The notes: generated by a model not told the origin, from the sequence alone. Shown: positions 14,924 through 23,906, counted from the stretch's first letter. The stretch: 64,000 nt of DNA from Planococcus maritimus (GCF_001687625.2 NZ_CP016538.2:1766501-1830500), one strand, 5' to 3'. Program-made: numbers and translations.

Positions 14924-16054
14924 TTACTTATTGTCTTTCATCGTCTGGCGGGCTTCGGTCATTTGCTTCCATACCGAGCCACGCGCTTCTTCGCCTTGTT
15001 CGATGCGGGCAATTGCCATCTTGATCTGAAGCTTCACTTCGAACTCAGGGTCGTTTTCCGCATCTTTCAATGCCGGAAGCGCACTTTCTGTCCCGGTTTC
15101 ATACAGGAACATCGCGGCACGCCAGCGCACGAGCTTGTTTTTATCTTTCAAGGTTTCGATCATGATCGGTTCAAACGCCACAAAGCCAAGGTCGCTGATC
15201 GTGTCACCTGCTGTGCGGCGGACTGCCCATGACTTGTCTCTCATCGCCTGTTCAGCGTACGGTACGACCGCTTCGTCATCGATGTCGCCGAGGTAGATGG
15301 CAGCTTGGCGGCGGATCGACATTTTGTCATCTTCCAATGCCTTGCCTAATAAAGGCAAATCCTCAAGATCCGCTTCAACCAATTGACCGAGCAATTGGAA
15401 GCGTGTCTCCCAGTCGGGTGCGTCAAATTCTTCTAACGACACTCGGCGTTTATTGATTTTGCCAGCCGCTTCATTCGATTCGGTTTTGCTGGTCAAGGAT
15501 TCTAAGCGTTCATCCGGATAGGCCGCTTCGATTTCCTCGACGATGCTTTGGCCAATCTCCGCTTTCTCGCCGTAACGGACGCCGTAATCCGCCCATTTGC
15601 GTTGGAAAATGAAGTTTTCATCGGTTGGGTCCATGACTTTGTTCATCGCCTGCACAAACCGTTCCGGCATCGCGAAGCGCTCTTCCGATTGCGAATCGAA
15701 CACTTTCACTTGCAGCGGAATGCCTTTGAACTCCTGGACATGGACGTATACTTCGCCGAAATGCTCATCGATCTCCAGTTCTTCCTCAGCGCCATTGCCT
15801 TCGCCGAAGACGCGTCGCACATCGGCGAGAATGCCTTCCCAATCGGATTTCGCGTTGCGTTCGACTGCGAGGAAATCCGCGACATGATAGACGCCTTTGA
15901 CGCCATCAATTGCCATGATTTCCTGAACTTCTTTCGGTGCTCCTTCAAGCTGGTCTTTCTTGTAATTATGGCTTTTCCCGAACGGCAATTCCTGGTCGAT
16001 GATCACTTTCATCGTATTCGGGCTTGGTGTCGGTTCAATCGCTAGTATTTTCAA
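14924..16054 (-). CDS. ypgR: YpgR/CvfC: NifU-N-like domain plus HEAT repeats
   Basis: 376 residues from TTG 16054, five bases after GGAGGGG. The N-terminal ~90 residues (ILAIEPTPSPNTMKVIIDQE) are the Nfu/NifU N-terminal scaffold-like domain; residues ~190-370 contain HEAT/PBS-lyase-like repeats (LGDIDDEAVVPYAEQAMRDK, then a second unit with KLVRWRAAMFLYE). The length equals B. subtilis YpgR and the S. aureus homologue is called conserved virulence factor C. Biochemical role is unknown; an iron-sulfur or protein-interaction scaffold is the usual guess. Lies 21 bases downstream of the ABC-F gene in the same operon. Confidence 0.85.
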   Translation of the reverse strand: MKILAIEPTPSPNTMKVIIDQELPFGKSHNYKKDQLEGAPKEVQEIMAIDGVKGVYHVADFLAVERNAKSDWEGILADVRRVFGEGNGAEEELEIDEHFGEVYVHVQEFKGIPLQVKVFDSQSEERFAMPERFVQAMNKVMDPTDENFIFQRKWADYGVRYGEKAEIGQSIVEEIEAAYPDERLESLTSKTESNEAAGKINKRRVSLEEFDAPDWETRFQLLGQLVEADLEDLPLLGKALEDDKMSIRRQAAIYLGDIDDEAVVPYAEQAMRDKSWAVRRTAGDTISDLGFVAFEPIMIETLKDKNKLVRWRAAMFLYETGTESALPALKDAENDPEFEVKLQIKMAIARIEQGEEARGSVWKQMTEARQTMKDNK

Positions 16055-16074
16055 GATAACCCCTCCTGTACAAA

Positions 16075-17967
16075 TTACGCTTCTGCCAGTTCCTGCAAAT
16101 AGCTCCACCGTTCGATCAATTCATCGTACTCAGCGGTGTAAGCATCGATTTGGTCGGTCAATTCCTGCAGTTTATCAAAATCAGACCCAGCTTTAGACAT
16201 TTCTGCCTCGGTCTGTTCGATCTTCTCTTCCACTTCCGCGATTTTGTCGAGTATGCCGTCATATTCCTTTTTCTCGAGGAAACTCATTTTTTTCTTTTTT
16301 TCCAGTGCCTGCGGTGCAGGTTCAGCAGCGGGAGTGTCATTTGCCGCAGTAACAGCTTGCGGCTCAACTACCGGCTTCTTTTCTTTCAGCCAGTCGGTAT
16401 AGAGTCCTTGATACTCGTCGACCGTGCCGCTGCCGAGCGTCCATAGCTTTTTCGCGATGCGGTCAAGGAAAAAGCGGTCGTGGGAAATGGTCAAGACGAC
16501 ACCTGGGAAGTTCTCCAAAAAGTCCTCTAAGACAGATAAAGTTTGGATATCCAAGTCGTTTGTCGGCTCATCCAGCATCAAAATATTCGGTTTTTCCATC
16601 AATAATTTCAGCAAGTACAAGCGCTTGCGCTCGCCTCCTGACAATTTGCCAATCAAGGTGCCATGGGCATTCGATGGAAACAGGAAGCGTTCGAGCATTT
16701 GAGTCGCAGACAGACGTACGCCTTTTTCCGCTTCGAAATCGCTCGAGACTTCCTGGATGTATTCGATCATGCGCTGGGACTCGTCCATTTCCGGCAAACG
16801 CTGCGTGAAATGCGCGATTTTGACGGTACTTCCGTAGTCCAAGGTGCCGCTTGTCGCTTCCAAATCACCAGCGATTAATTTCATCAATGTCGATTTCCCT
16901 GCGCCGTTCGGGCCGACGATGCCGATGCGGTCGCCACCTTGCAATAGAAAGTCGAACGAATGGAAAATCTCGCGGTCGCCGTAGGAAACGGCCAAATCTT
17001 CCCCTTCGATGATTTTCTTACCGAGTCGCTGACTTTGCATCGATAACTCCAGGCTTGTGTTATCGGACGTTGATTGAATGTCTTCCGATAATTGGTCAAA
17101 GCGCTGGATGCGTGCTTTTTGTTTCGTGCTGCGGGCTTTCGCGCCGCGGCGGATCCATTTCAGTTCCGAGCGGAAACGGTTGTGCATTTTTTGTTTGGTC
17201 GCTTCGGCCATTTCTTCTCTAACAGCTTTCGCTTCCAGATAATCGCCGTAATTCCCTTTATGCGTATACATCGTCTGGTCCGCCAGTTCAAAAATATGCG
17301 TCGAGACGGCATCGAGGAAGTAACGGTCATGCGTCACGAATAGCATGGCGCTGTTCATGCGTAGAAGCGTTTCCTGCAGCCATTCCGTAGAGCCTGCGTC
17401 CAAATGGTTGGTCGGCTCATCCAACAGAATTAAATCAGCCGGTTCGATCAAGGCTTTCGCAAGTGCTACGCGTTTGCGCTGGCCGCCGGACAATTCGCTG
17501 ATCTGCTGGTCGTACATATCGATGCCAAGTTTGGTCAAGGCCGTTTTCGCCAAAGCGTTGATGTCCCAGGCATTTTCGCGTTCCATGCCTTCCTGGATTT
17601 TCATCAACTCTTCTTGCAATTGCTCAGACCCGGAGTCGGCGATCATGTTTTGCAGCGCTTTTTCGTATGAACGGTTGAGCGCAAGCAGCGGCGAGTCGCC
17701 GGAGAAAACCGTCTCGAGGACAGTCAAGGACTCGTCGAATTCAGGTTCTTGCATCAAATAGGTAATGCGGTATTTTTTCGGATGGTCCATTTCCATCGTG
17801 TCGGATTCAAGGTCTCCTGCTAGAATCGACAACAGCGTCGATTTGCCGGTTCCGTTAACACCGATCAAGCCGGCGCGCTCTCCCGGATACAAGGAAAATT
17901 CGACATTGGTGAAGAGGGTCTTGACCCCCACTGATTTGCTTAAGTTTGTTACGTGTAAGTGGCTCAT
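16075..17967 (-). CDS. yfmR: ABC-F ATPase, YfmR/Uup type
   Basis: 630 residues with two ATP-binding cassettes and no membrane domain. Cassette 1: Walker A GVNGTGKST, signature LSGGQRKRVALA, Walker B LILLDEPTNHLD. Cassette 2: GPNGAGKST, LSGGERKRLYLL, ILMLDEPTNDLD. A P-site tRNA interaction linker lies between them (HNRFRSELKWIRRGAKARST) and a C-terminal coiled coil (~560-630) is typical of the Uup/YfmR subgroup. ABC-F factors of this group act at the ribosomal E site and relieve stalled peptide synthesis. The start overlaps the ypgQ stop by four bases (ATGA), so it is translationally coupled to the HD protein gene. Confidence 0.93.
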   Translation of the reverse strand: MSHLHVTNLSKSVGVKTLFTNVEFSLYPGERAGLIGVNGTGKSTLLSILAGDLESDTMEMDHPKKYRITYLMQEPEFDESLTVLETVFSGDSPLLALNRSYEKALQNMIADSGSEQLQEELMKIQEGMERENAWDINALAKTALTKLGIDMYDQQISELSGGQRKRVALAKALIEPADLILLDEPTNHLDAGSTEWLQETLLRMNSAMLFVTHDRYFLDAVSTHIFELADQTMYTHKGNYGDYLEAKAVREEMAEATKQKMHNRFRSELKWIRRGAKARSTKQKARIQRFDQLSEDIQSTSDNTSLELSMQSQRLGKKIIEGEDLAVSYGDREIFHSFDFLLQGGDRIGIVGPNGAGKSTLMKLIAGDLEATSGTLDYGSTVKIAHFTQRLPEMDESQRMIEYIQEVSSDFEAEKGVRLSATQMLERFLFPSNAHGTLIGKLSGGERKRLYLLKLLMEKPNILMLDEPTNDLDIQTLSVLEDFLENFPGVVLTISHDRFFLDRIAKKLWTLGSGTVDEYQGLYTDWLKEKKPVVEPQAVTAANDTPAAEPAPQALEKKKKMSFLEKKEYDGILDKIAEVEEKIEQTEAEMSKAGSDFDKLQELTDQIDAYTAEYDELIERWSYLQELAEA

Positions 17968-18599
17968 TTTTTCCCATCCGTTTCGTTTTGTAGTTGCTCT
18001 AGAAAGGATAGCATAAATCGGTGGCGTTCTTCAGCCATTTGCTTTCCGCTATCGGTCACCATCAGCTCTTTTAACAGCAAAAGCTTTTCGTAAAAATGCG
18101 TCACGCTGCTCGTATCACCGTTCCGATACTCGCTTTCGGTCATTTGAGTGCGTGCTTGTTCGTCTCGGTCATACAATTTACGGCCTTTTGCCCCGCCGTA
18201 TGCAAAAGTTCTCGCGATGCCGATCGCGCCGATGGCATCAAGGCGGTCGGCGTCTCTGACGATTCTGCCTTCAAGCGTTTCTGGCTCATCGTTCGTTCCC
18301 CCCTTAAAGGAAACGGTCCGGATGATCGAGCGGATCTCGCTGCGCTCGGTATCTGTCAACTCGAGCTTCTGAAGGATTTCTTGTTCCGGATCTTCTCCTG
18401 GTTTTTTGTATTTCGGATCAGAGACGTCATGCAATAGCACGGCAAGCTCGATCAATGCCTGGTCGCCGCCTTCTGCTTGCCCGATATGGCGAGCGTTTTC
18501 CAGTACCCGCTCGATGTGCTGCCAGTCGTGGCTAGCGTCAAACTGTTCATAGATGCGTTTTACTTGTACGCGGCAATCCGCGATGACTTGGGAATTCAT
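17964..18599 (-). CDS. ypgQ: HD-domain phosphohydrolase YpgQ
   Basis: 211 residues. HD motifs are in order: SHDWQHIERV (first His and the HxxR-type helix), LLHDVSD (the HD pair) and RDADRLDAIGAIG (distal Asp). Together these bind the metal ions. B. subtilis YpgQ is a nucleoside triphosphate pyrophosphohydrolase, so a role in nucleotide hydrolysis is likely. GGAGAG ribosome site before ATG 18599. First gene of a ypgQ-yfmR-ypgR operon. It diverges from the cold-shock gene, whose promoter lies in the same intergenic space. Confidence 0.9.
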   Translation of the reverse strand: MNSQVIADCRVQVKRIYEQFDASHDWQHIERVLENARHIGQAEGGDQALIELAVLLHDVSDPKYKKPGEDPEQEILQKLELTDTERSEIRSIIRTVSFKGGTNDEPETLEGRIVRDADRLDAIGAIGIARTFAYGGAKGRKLYDRDEQARTQMTESEYRNGDTSSVTHFYEKLLLLKELMVTDSGKQMAEERHRFMLSFLEQLQNETDGKK

Positions 18600-18671
18600 G
18601 AATTCTCTCCTTTAAGGTGTCCTGATTCCATTATAACGTGAAAGAGGCTAAAACGCCGCCCTATCGCCGTA

Positions 18672-18700
18672 TTGACCTTATATGCACCATCATGTATAGT
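18672..18700 (+). promoter_or_regulatory. Sigma-A promoter of the cold-shock gene
   Basis: TTGACC, 17 bases, TATAGT. It leaves an untranslated leader of about 55 bases before the cold-shock start codon; structured leaders are usual for csp genes but no defined element was identified here. Confidence 0.8.
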
Positions 18701-18761
18701 TAAGCCATCCATTGGCACTTTAGCTGAGGGTTCGACAATCTGAATATTAGGGGGAAGGTCC

Positions 18762-18968
18762 ATGCACCACGGAATTGTGAAATGGTTCAATTCAGAAAAA
18801 GGCTATGGCTTTATTGAATGTGACAACGGTGATGATGTTTTCGTCCATTTTACCGGTATCCAAGGTGATGGTTTTCGATCGTTGCAAGAAGGCGCAGCTG
18901 TCTCGTTCGATATTATCGACGGCAATCGCGGGCCACAAGCAGCAAACGTTGTGCAGGACCAACCGTAA
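18762..18968 (+). CDS. cspD: Cold-shock domain protein (CspD-like)
   Basis: 68-residue single cold-shock domain. RNP1 (KGYGFI) and RNP2 (VFVHFT) RNA-binding motifs are present, and the start [16 protein letters not shown] resembles the family. It should bind single-stranded RNA/DNA as an RNA chaperone. AGGGGGAAGG ribosome site before ATG 18762; strong promoter upstream and terminator downstream make it a single-gene unit. The C-terminus GPQAANV fits. Slight differences from major Csps (MHHG instead of MxxG, CDNGDD) suggest a divergent paralogue; the cspD label follows from position near ypgQ-type genes. Confidence 0.85.
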   Translation: MHHGIVKWFNSEKGYGFIECDNGDDVFVHFTGIQGDGFRSLQEGAAVSFDIIDGNRGPQAANVVQDQP

Positions 18969-18985
18969 AAATTGAAATAGCAAAA

Positions 18986-19008
18986 GACCCAGGAATTTTT
19001 CCTGGGTC
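18986..19008. terminator. Bidirectional terminator
   Basis: GACCCAGG/CCTGGGTC stem extended by AA/TT, followed by TTCTTTTT on the plus strand and by TTTTG on the minus strand, between the cold-shock gene and the converging papain-like gene. Confidence 0.88.
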
Positions 19009-19022
19009 TTCTTTTTATGCAT

Positions 19023-20987
19023 TCACGACCATGTATAAGTCTGGCCCCAGCTTTCACGGGCTAGTTTTTCAACTTGCTCTACATCACTTTCTTCTACCAT
19101 ATACGTATCGCCTTGTTCGTAAGGATTGTAATGGAATGCATACATCCTCGCGACAAATTGGTGGAATGGCAAGGAAGATTCGCCTTCGAGTTCGCCGTTT
19201 CCAGTGACACTCGTTTCGATTCCCTGCCCCCAGTTCTGGCCGCTGTCATTGTTCGGGTTGTAGAAGTAAATGCGGTACTCCTCATCCGGGTCTTCCGCCA
19301 CGCGCTGGATCGAAACTGCATGGAGACCCAGCAACTTGCCGTGCACATTGGTAATGTAAATGCCTACAGGGTTTGGATAAATCATTTCATAGCCTTCGTT
19401 GTACTCTGGATGATGCGTCGCATAGAACAAGCGGACGAACGCGTCATAATCTGTCACAAAGCCAGTTAGCGGATCGATGATATTGGCAAATCCGCGCGGG
19501 ATCCATTCGCCATAGAACTCAGGGTTTACCCATTTATGGCCATCTTCGCCGCGCAGGAAAGTTTTCTTCATCATTTCGTTATAAATTTTATCCAAATGCG
19601 GAACGAGGACGCTCGACACCGGATCTAGTTCGTGATGGATCTCTGCCGCGACGCCGTCTTCAATGACATTCGAATGTACTTCCTCGCCTTCGAAGATCAT
19701 GTCGATGTCGTTTTCACGCACTGCACGCGCGACGTAATCGAGCAGCTGGGAAATGCCGTGCTGCGCCCATAAGCTGATGGCACGCGCCGATTGGCAGGTT
19801 GGGTTCAAGCCTTGACCGATACCAAGCGGCTGGCCAAGAACCGAGATGACGCCCCCAATAAGGACACCATTTCCCGATAGCCCGCCTGTGCGGAATTCAG
19901 GGCGTAAAATCCGTTTTTTCACTTCCGGACGAATATCGATATCAAACAACCTGCGGATGCCCGGAATAATCGGATCCTGCGTCAATACGCCGCGGTCAAG
20001 CATGCGCGACAAACCATAAATGACACGGCTCGTCTGCGGGTAGACCGCAAAATGAATCATATCCTGCACCAGTTCCTGATTAGCGTTAAAGCTCGCTACG
20101 CCCATTTCGGATAAGTCCAAAAATTCCGGAATGAGTTCCGGTTTGCTTCTATTGATAAAGCGCAGGTAGATGGCCGCAATTGGTGCGACAAGACCTGTTT
20201 TGTTCATAGAAGCTGCATAGTCGTGGGCTTCCTGCTTGAGCGTTGCATCATCTGCGCTGACCAATTTTTTCCGGTAAGCTTTCAAGTCTGGTTCTTGTTC
20301 ACTCAAGGGTGTAGGTGTAGTAACCGCTTTCTCAAAATATTGCAAGGTATCTTTTGTTTGGCCGTCGATGTCCTCGTCAACCATTTGTGTTGCCGCATCG
20401 ATCATGGAGACGATGCGGTCCACCATGATTGGCCGCTGGACCGTCAGACGTTCGATTTCTCCCACGAGTTTTTGTGCTACTGCACGATAAGACAATTTGT
20501 CGCCCAGAAAACGGAAAAGGCGTTCGCCGCGCTCAAGATGCGCTCCGCCTCCTTCGACGCGGGCTTCCTCAGTCTCTGCCGGGAACAATAGATCCAAATT
20601 CAAAGCCAAGACTTCATTCAAAAAAGCGCTAGCTTCTTCCGGCGACACTTTTTCGTGTGTATAGTGGGCTTCTGAAATCGACAACATGCGCAATTCGCTC
20701 AATAGTTCGACCACCGAATTGACGCCTTTCAGATGAAGCGAACCGCCAACAAAGGCCGGTTCCAAGTTTTCTGCTTCCGCCCATGGGCCACCATTGAAGA
20801 CGCCGGCTTTGTCGAAATTAGCCGCATGCTCATAAAGCATTGCCAATCCTTCGTCGGTCCCTGCCAGTTCTGTCGCCAGCTGGAATACTTCCGTCTGGTA
20901 CATGCTTTTGGCAAACGGCTTTGCCTCTTCAAGCGTTCGAAGCGCTTGGCTGAATTTTTCATTTAAAGTTGATGCTTCAGTCGCCAT
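19023..20987 (-). CDS. 654-aa protein with papain-like Gln-Cys-His-Asn residues
   Basis: I do not recognise a named family. Residues 380-410 read QPLGIGQGLNPTCQSARAIS in part: Gln392 lies six residues before Cys398, the same spacing as Gln19 and Cys25 of papain. His556 lies in LLGLHAVSI and Asn577/Asn579-580 in YFYNPNND about 21 residues later, completing a Cys-His-Asn order in a predicted beta-rich C-terminal part. The first ~350 residues are mostly helical and of unknown fold. No signal peptide or membrane span, so cytosolic. GGAGG ribosome site before ATG 20987. It follows an ATP-grasp gene by 18 bases. Inference: a hydrolase or transferase acting on the bond the ligase makes; transglutaminase-like activity is an alternative. 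Confidence 0.6.
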   Translation of the reverse strand: MATEASTLNEKFSQALRTLEEAKPFAKSMYQTEVFQLATELAGTDEGLAMLYEHAANFDKAGVFNGGPWAEAENLEPAFVGGSLHLKGVNSVVELLSELRMLSISEAHYTHEKVSPEEASAFLNEVLALNLDLLFPAETEEARVEGGGAHLERGERLFRFLGDKLSYRAVAQKLVGEIERLTVQRPIMVDRIVSMIDAATQMVDEDIDGQTKDTLQYFEKAVTTPTPLSEQEPDLKAYRKKLVSADDATLKQEAHDYAASMNKTGLVAPIAAIYLRFINRSKPELIPEFLDLSEMGVASFNANQELVQDMIHFAVYPQTSRVIYGLSRMLDRGVLTQDPIIPGIRRLFDIDIRPEVKKRILRPEFRTGGLSGNGVLIGGVISVLGQPLGIGQGLNPTCQSARAISLWAQHGISQLLDYVARAVRENDIDMIFEGEEVHSNVIEDGVAAEIHHELDPVSSVLVPHLDKIYNEMMKKTFLRGEDGHKWVNPEFYGEWIPRGFANIIDPLTGFVTDYDAFVRLFYATHHPEYNEGYEMIYPNPVGIYITNVHGKLLGLHAVSIQRVAEDPDEEYRIYFYNPNNDSGQNWGQGIETSVTGNGELEGESSLPFHQFVARMYAFHYNPYEQGDTYMVEESDVEQVEKLARESWGQTYTWS

Positions 20988-21005
20988 TGATAGACCTCCA
21001 GATGT

Positions 21006-22232
21006 TTAATGGTAAAAATCGTAGTTCTCATAAGTTTTCAGCAATTCTTCCATCCGGTCGCTATCGTCGCCAAAAAAGAACAAGGTGCCGTAATGATTGC
21101 CGAAGCCGACGCGTTCCGCTACTTTGGACGTAACTGGGATGAACAAATCATGCTTTTCAAAATATGGGTTGTTTTTCAGTTCAGCTGGAATGTCCAATTT
21201 CTCGATCAAGCGGACACGCGGATACACCATTAGGCTGCCAGCATAGCCTTTGGCAGATGTAACTTCCTCTGGGAAGAATTCTTCCAATTGTTCTGGCGTC
21301 GTATCCGGGTCGCTGCACAGGATCTGCGCCTGGAAGGCATTAAATCCGTATGCGCGTTCGATCAAATCGAAAATGTGGCCGCCTGGTACACGCGCTGCCA
21401 CTTCCCCGAAATTCAAGGTGCCATCATGGGATATAAAGTATTCCGGATGGATAACGCCGTATTTGATCTCGAACGAATCAATCAGTTTTTGAATCTGTTC
21501 TTTAATTTGTGGGCGCCATTCCTCAAGCGCTGGGGATGCTGGCACGAAATTGGAATGCCCGAGTTTAACGTATTCGGTGATATTGAGGAATTTGATTTCC
21601 CCGTTATGCACGAACACTTCACAAGAAAATTCCTGCCCGTCCAAATGGCTTTCCATCAAGTACGGGAATTCCTGTACTTCAATCTTGTCAATGTCATTCG
21701 CGTCTTGGATCATCATATGACCGACCGTGCCCGCTTTGTTCAACGGCTTAATATGGATCGGATCGTTGGTGTCTCCGTCTATTTTGATCAATGCATCATT
21801 GACGCGCTTCAAGAAGCGGTGGATGTCATCTTTCGAATAAGCTTCCTCGAAGACGCCGACTTTAATGCCCGACATTTGCGCTTTGCGTTTCATCAAGCCT
21901 TTATCGCGCAGCAATAAGGACCGGTTAAATACTCGGGGGTCATCGAAAAAGCGTGCGTTTAAGACTCCTGCCCACTCCACGGTTTCTTCGTATATCGGCA
22001 CGGACAGTTTAACGCCCATTTCATCGAGCCGCTTGTACAACTCATCGGACCCTTCGTTCAACCGGTCGAAATCCCATGGGATAAAGTCAATCTCATGTTC
22101 TTTCGCAAAGCTGACGAAATCCGGTGGCCCGACTACAACATATGGCCTGTCCAATTTGTCCATCGCTTCAATCGCTGGAATGCTCCAGCCTAAAATAGCA
22201 GTCTTTTTTGGTATCGTGTTCTCTTCTGTCAT
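21006..22232 (-). CDS. ATP-grasp ligase
   Basis: 408 residues from ATG 22232, preceded by AAAGGAG. An N-terminal Rossmann-like region (TAILGWSIPAIEAMDKLDRP) precedes the ATP-grasp fold: Lys162 in IHIKPLNKAG, acceptor-type acidic stretch DGQEFSCEVFV (~199-208), and LNFGEVAARVPGGH (~273-286) with Glu277 and Arg281, the metal- and phosphate-binding signature of amino-acid/peptide-type carboxylate-amine ligases. Its substrates are unknown; family members join a carboxylate to an amine via acyl phosphate. A promoter lies directly upstream and the papain-like gene directly downstream, indicating a two-gene operon with a shared substrate or product. Confidence 0.82.
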   Translation of the reverse strand: MTEENTIPKKTAILGWSIPAIEAMDKLDRPYVVVGPPDFVSFAKEHEIDFIPWDFDRLNEGSDELYKRLDEMGVKLSVPIYEETVEWAGVLNARFFDDPRVFNRSLLLRDKGLMKRKAQMSGIKVGVFEEAYSKDDIHRFLKRVNDALIKIDGDTNDPIHIKPLNKAGTVGHMMIQDANDIDKIEVQEFPYLMESHLDGQEFSCEVFVHNGEIKFLNITEYVKLGHSNFVPASPALEEWRPQIKEQIQKLIDSFEIKYGVIHPEYFISHDGTLNFGEVAARVPGGHIFDLIERAYGFNAFQAQILCSDPDTTPEQLEEFFPEEVTSAKGYAGSLMVYPRVRLIEKLDIPAELKNNPYFEKHDLFIPVTSKVAERVGFGNHYGTLFFFGDDSDRMEELLKTYENYDFYH

Positions 22233-22262
22233 AAATCTGCTCCTTTCTTTCACAATATTTTC

Positions 22263-22290
22263 AGTATACAGTTTATTATTACCTAATCAA
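22263..22290 (-). promoter_or_regulatory. Sigma-A promoter for the ATP-grasp operon
   Basis: Minus strand TTGATT, 16 bases, TATACT, about 25 bases before the ribosome site of the ATP-grasp gene. Confidence 0.7.
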
Positions 22291-22340
22291 ATGGGGATAA
22301 ACCTTAGCCTTGGTAACTGAGGAAAATTTCCACAAAAAAA

Positions 22341-22376
22341 CCGTGACGGCAGAACTGGAAATTTCTGCTGTCACGG
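22341..22376 (-). terminator. Terminator after the zinc-finger gene
   Basis: CCGTGACNGCAGAA-type hairpin (CCGTGAC/GTCACGG) with seven T following on the minus strand. It separates the zinc-finger gene from the ATP-grasp operon promoter. Confidence 0.85.
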
Positions 22377-22386
22377 GAGTAGGATT

Positions 22387-22584
22387 TTATTTAGTACCTG
22401 TGCCAAATTTATTTAATTCTTGTCCCAAAAACTGCAATTGGGTACCGACCGTGCATTCACTGATGCAAAAGCGGTGCGCCGCTGTTTTCCCTTCGTCCTT
22501 GCGGAGTTGGGCTTTGACAAAGCAGCCTTCGCAATACGTATTGAGCATTTCATCTATTTCGTTGATGATGGATACTTTTTTCAT
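22387..22584 (-). CDS. Small zinc-finger domain protein (65 aa)
   Basis: 65 residues from ATG 22584, six bases after GGAGGG. Cysteines appear in two pairs: TYCEGCF and HRFCISECTVG, with a nearby His, forming a probable zinc site. The pattern matches a family of short Bacilli zinc-finger proteins annotated only by structure. An in-frame ATG eight codons upstream exists but lacks a ribosome site. The remainder is helical (KVSIINEIDEMLNTY). Function unknown; a protein-interaction or regulatory role is plausible. Transcribed alone, away from ypdP, with its own terminator. Confidence 0.75.
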   Translation of the reverse strand: MKKVSIINEIDEMLNTYCEGCFVKAQLRKDEGKTAAHRFCISECTVGTQLQFLGQELNKFGTGTK

Positions 22585-22726
22585 TCGGGTCCCTCCGCAA
22601 AATGTCATTCTATTATTCTACTATGAATTTGTTTTTTTCTGCAACACTCGGTATACTGGCTTGGGACATTTTCGTCCTGTAGCGGTTCGAAACTTCCCGC
22701 TCTACCAAAACTAAGGAGGAAGCAGT

Positions 22727-23422
22727 TTGTTTAATGAATTTTTAGGGCTCGGCTTCGCCCTCTTCAATTTTGTGTTATTGCTCATCATGTATAAAGTATT
22801 TGGCAAAACCGGGCTTTTCGCCTGGGTCGCGTTCGCCACGATCCTAGCCAATATCCAAGTGACGAAAACGATCGAAATCATCGGATTAACCGCCACGCTC
22901 GGCAATAGTTTATATGCCTCGACATTCCTTGCGACCGATATCCTCAATGAAAAATACGGCAAGAAAGAAGCGAAAAAAGCGGTCTGGCTTGGATTTTCTT
23001 CCTTGCTGATTATGGTCATCACGATGCAATTCGGGCTTCAATTCATTCCGGCGGAAAGCGATTTTGCACACGACGCATTAGAGACAGTCTTCGGGCTGGT
23101 GCCGCAGATTGCCATCGCCAGCATGATTGCTTACCTGCTCGCTCAGCATATTGACGTCATCGTCTTTTCTGCTTTGCGGAAAATCTTTCCGAAAGACAAT
23201 CAATTCTGGATTCGTAATAACGGCTCGACCTTGCTTAGCCAATTGATCGATACCTTGATCTTCACATCAATTGCCTTTTTTGGCGTCTTTCCGTTTGATG
23301 TCTGGATCCAGATTTTCATTTCGACTTACGTCTTAAAATTTATCGTCTCAGTCCTCGATACACCTTTTGGTTATCTTGCGAAGAAAATCACCCCACTCGA
23401 TGAAAAGGAGGACGCGCGATGA
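22727..23422 (+). CDS. ypdP: Queuosine precursor transporter (VUT family, YpdP)
   Basis: 231 residues with about six membrane helices. The region LYASTFLATDILNEKYG is the signature of the vitamin uptake/YhhQ family that imports queuine precursors (preQ0/preQ1). Start is TTG 22727, six bases after AGGAGGA; no ATG in a suitable place exists. The stop overlaps the ypeP start in an ATGA arrangement, an organisation like ypdP-ypdQ/ypeP in B. subtilis. Transport of the precursor is inferred from family; no energy-coupling partner is in the window. Confidence 0.88.
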   Translation: MFNEFLGLGFALFNFVLLLIMYKVFGKTGLFAWVAFATILANIQVTKTIEIIGLTATLGNSLYASTFLATDILNEKYGKKEAKKAVWLGFSSLLIMVITMQFGLQFIPAESDFAHDALETVFGLVPQIAIASMIAYLLAQHIDVIVFSALRKIFPKDNQFWIRNNGSTLLSQLIDTLIFTSIAFFGVFPFDVWIQIFISTYVLKFIVSVLDTPFGYLAKKITPLDEKEDAR

Positions 23423-23808
23423 TTGAATTATTCGTCGATGCCTCTACTGCTGGAAACGTCAAGGTCAGTGCAGTCGGCGTGTTTTTGAGAGGTGAAGGCC
23501 ATTCAATCAAATGGAGCGAATATATCGGTGAAATGGACAATCACCAGGCAGAATTCACGGCGCTCTTAAAAGGGCTTGAGCTCGCACGCCCGCTTGCGAC
23601 CGGCATGGTGTCCATTAAATCGGATTCGAAACTCGTCGTCGATGCTTTTGAAAAGCGTTTCGTGAAAAATCCGGCTTATAAGAAACTACTTGATCAATCG
23701 ATCTTGATTGCGGATGAATTCGATTATTGCTTCATCAAATGGATCCCGGATTCGCAGAATAAGGCAGCCCACACACTGGCCAACGACAAACTCAATGAGC
23801 ATAAATGA
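23419..23808 (+). CDS. ypeP: RNase H-like protein YpeP
   Basis: 129 residues with a type 1 RNase H fold. Three of the four catalytic acids are visible: Asp7 in FVDAS, Glu in QAEFTALL, Asp in IKSDSKLVV. Where E. coli RNase HI has Asp134 (in a CDELA-like context), the sequence reads NKAAHTLAND, i.e. His replaces the fourth Asp. Some archaeal and Bacillus type 1 homologues also vary here, so activity on RNA/DNA hybrids is uncertain. Translationally coupled to ypdP by a 4-base overlap; followed by a terminator. Confidence 0.85.
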   Translation: MIELFVDASTAGNVKVSAVGVFLRGEGHSIKWSEYIGEMDNHQAEFTALLKGLELARPLATGMVSIKSDSKLVVDAFEKRFVKNPAYKKLLDQSILIADEFDYCFIKWIPDSQNKAAHTLANDKLNEHK

Positions 23809-23811
23809 AAA

Positions 23812-23837
23812 AGCAGCCGTTCCTTTGAACGGCTGCT
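23812..23837 (+). terminator. Terminator after ypdP-ypeP
   Basis: AGCAGCCGTT/AACGGCTGCT stem followed by TTTTTT. Confidence 0.92.
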
Positions 23838-23906
23838 TTTTTGGGACATGTCAGCTACAGCGAATTCTGATATGATAGGGACAGACTGATTTACTGGAGG
23901 CTATAT

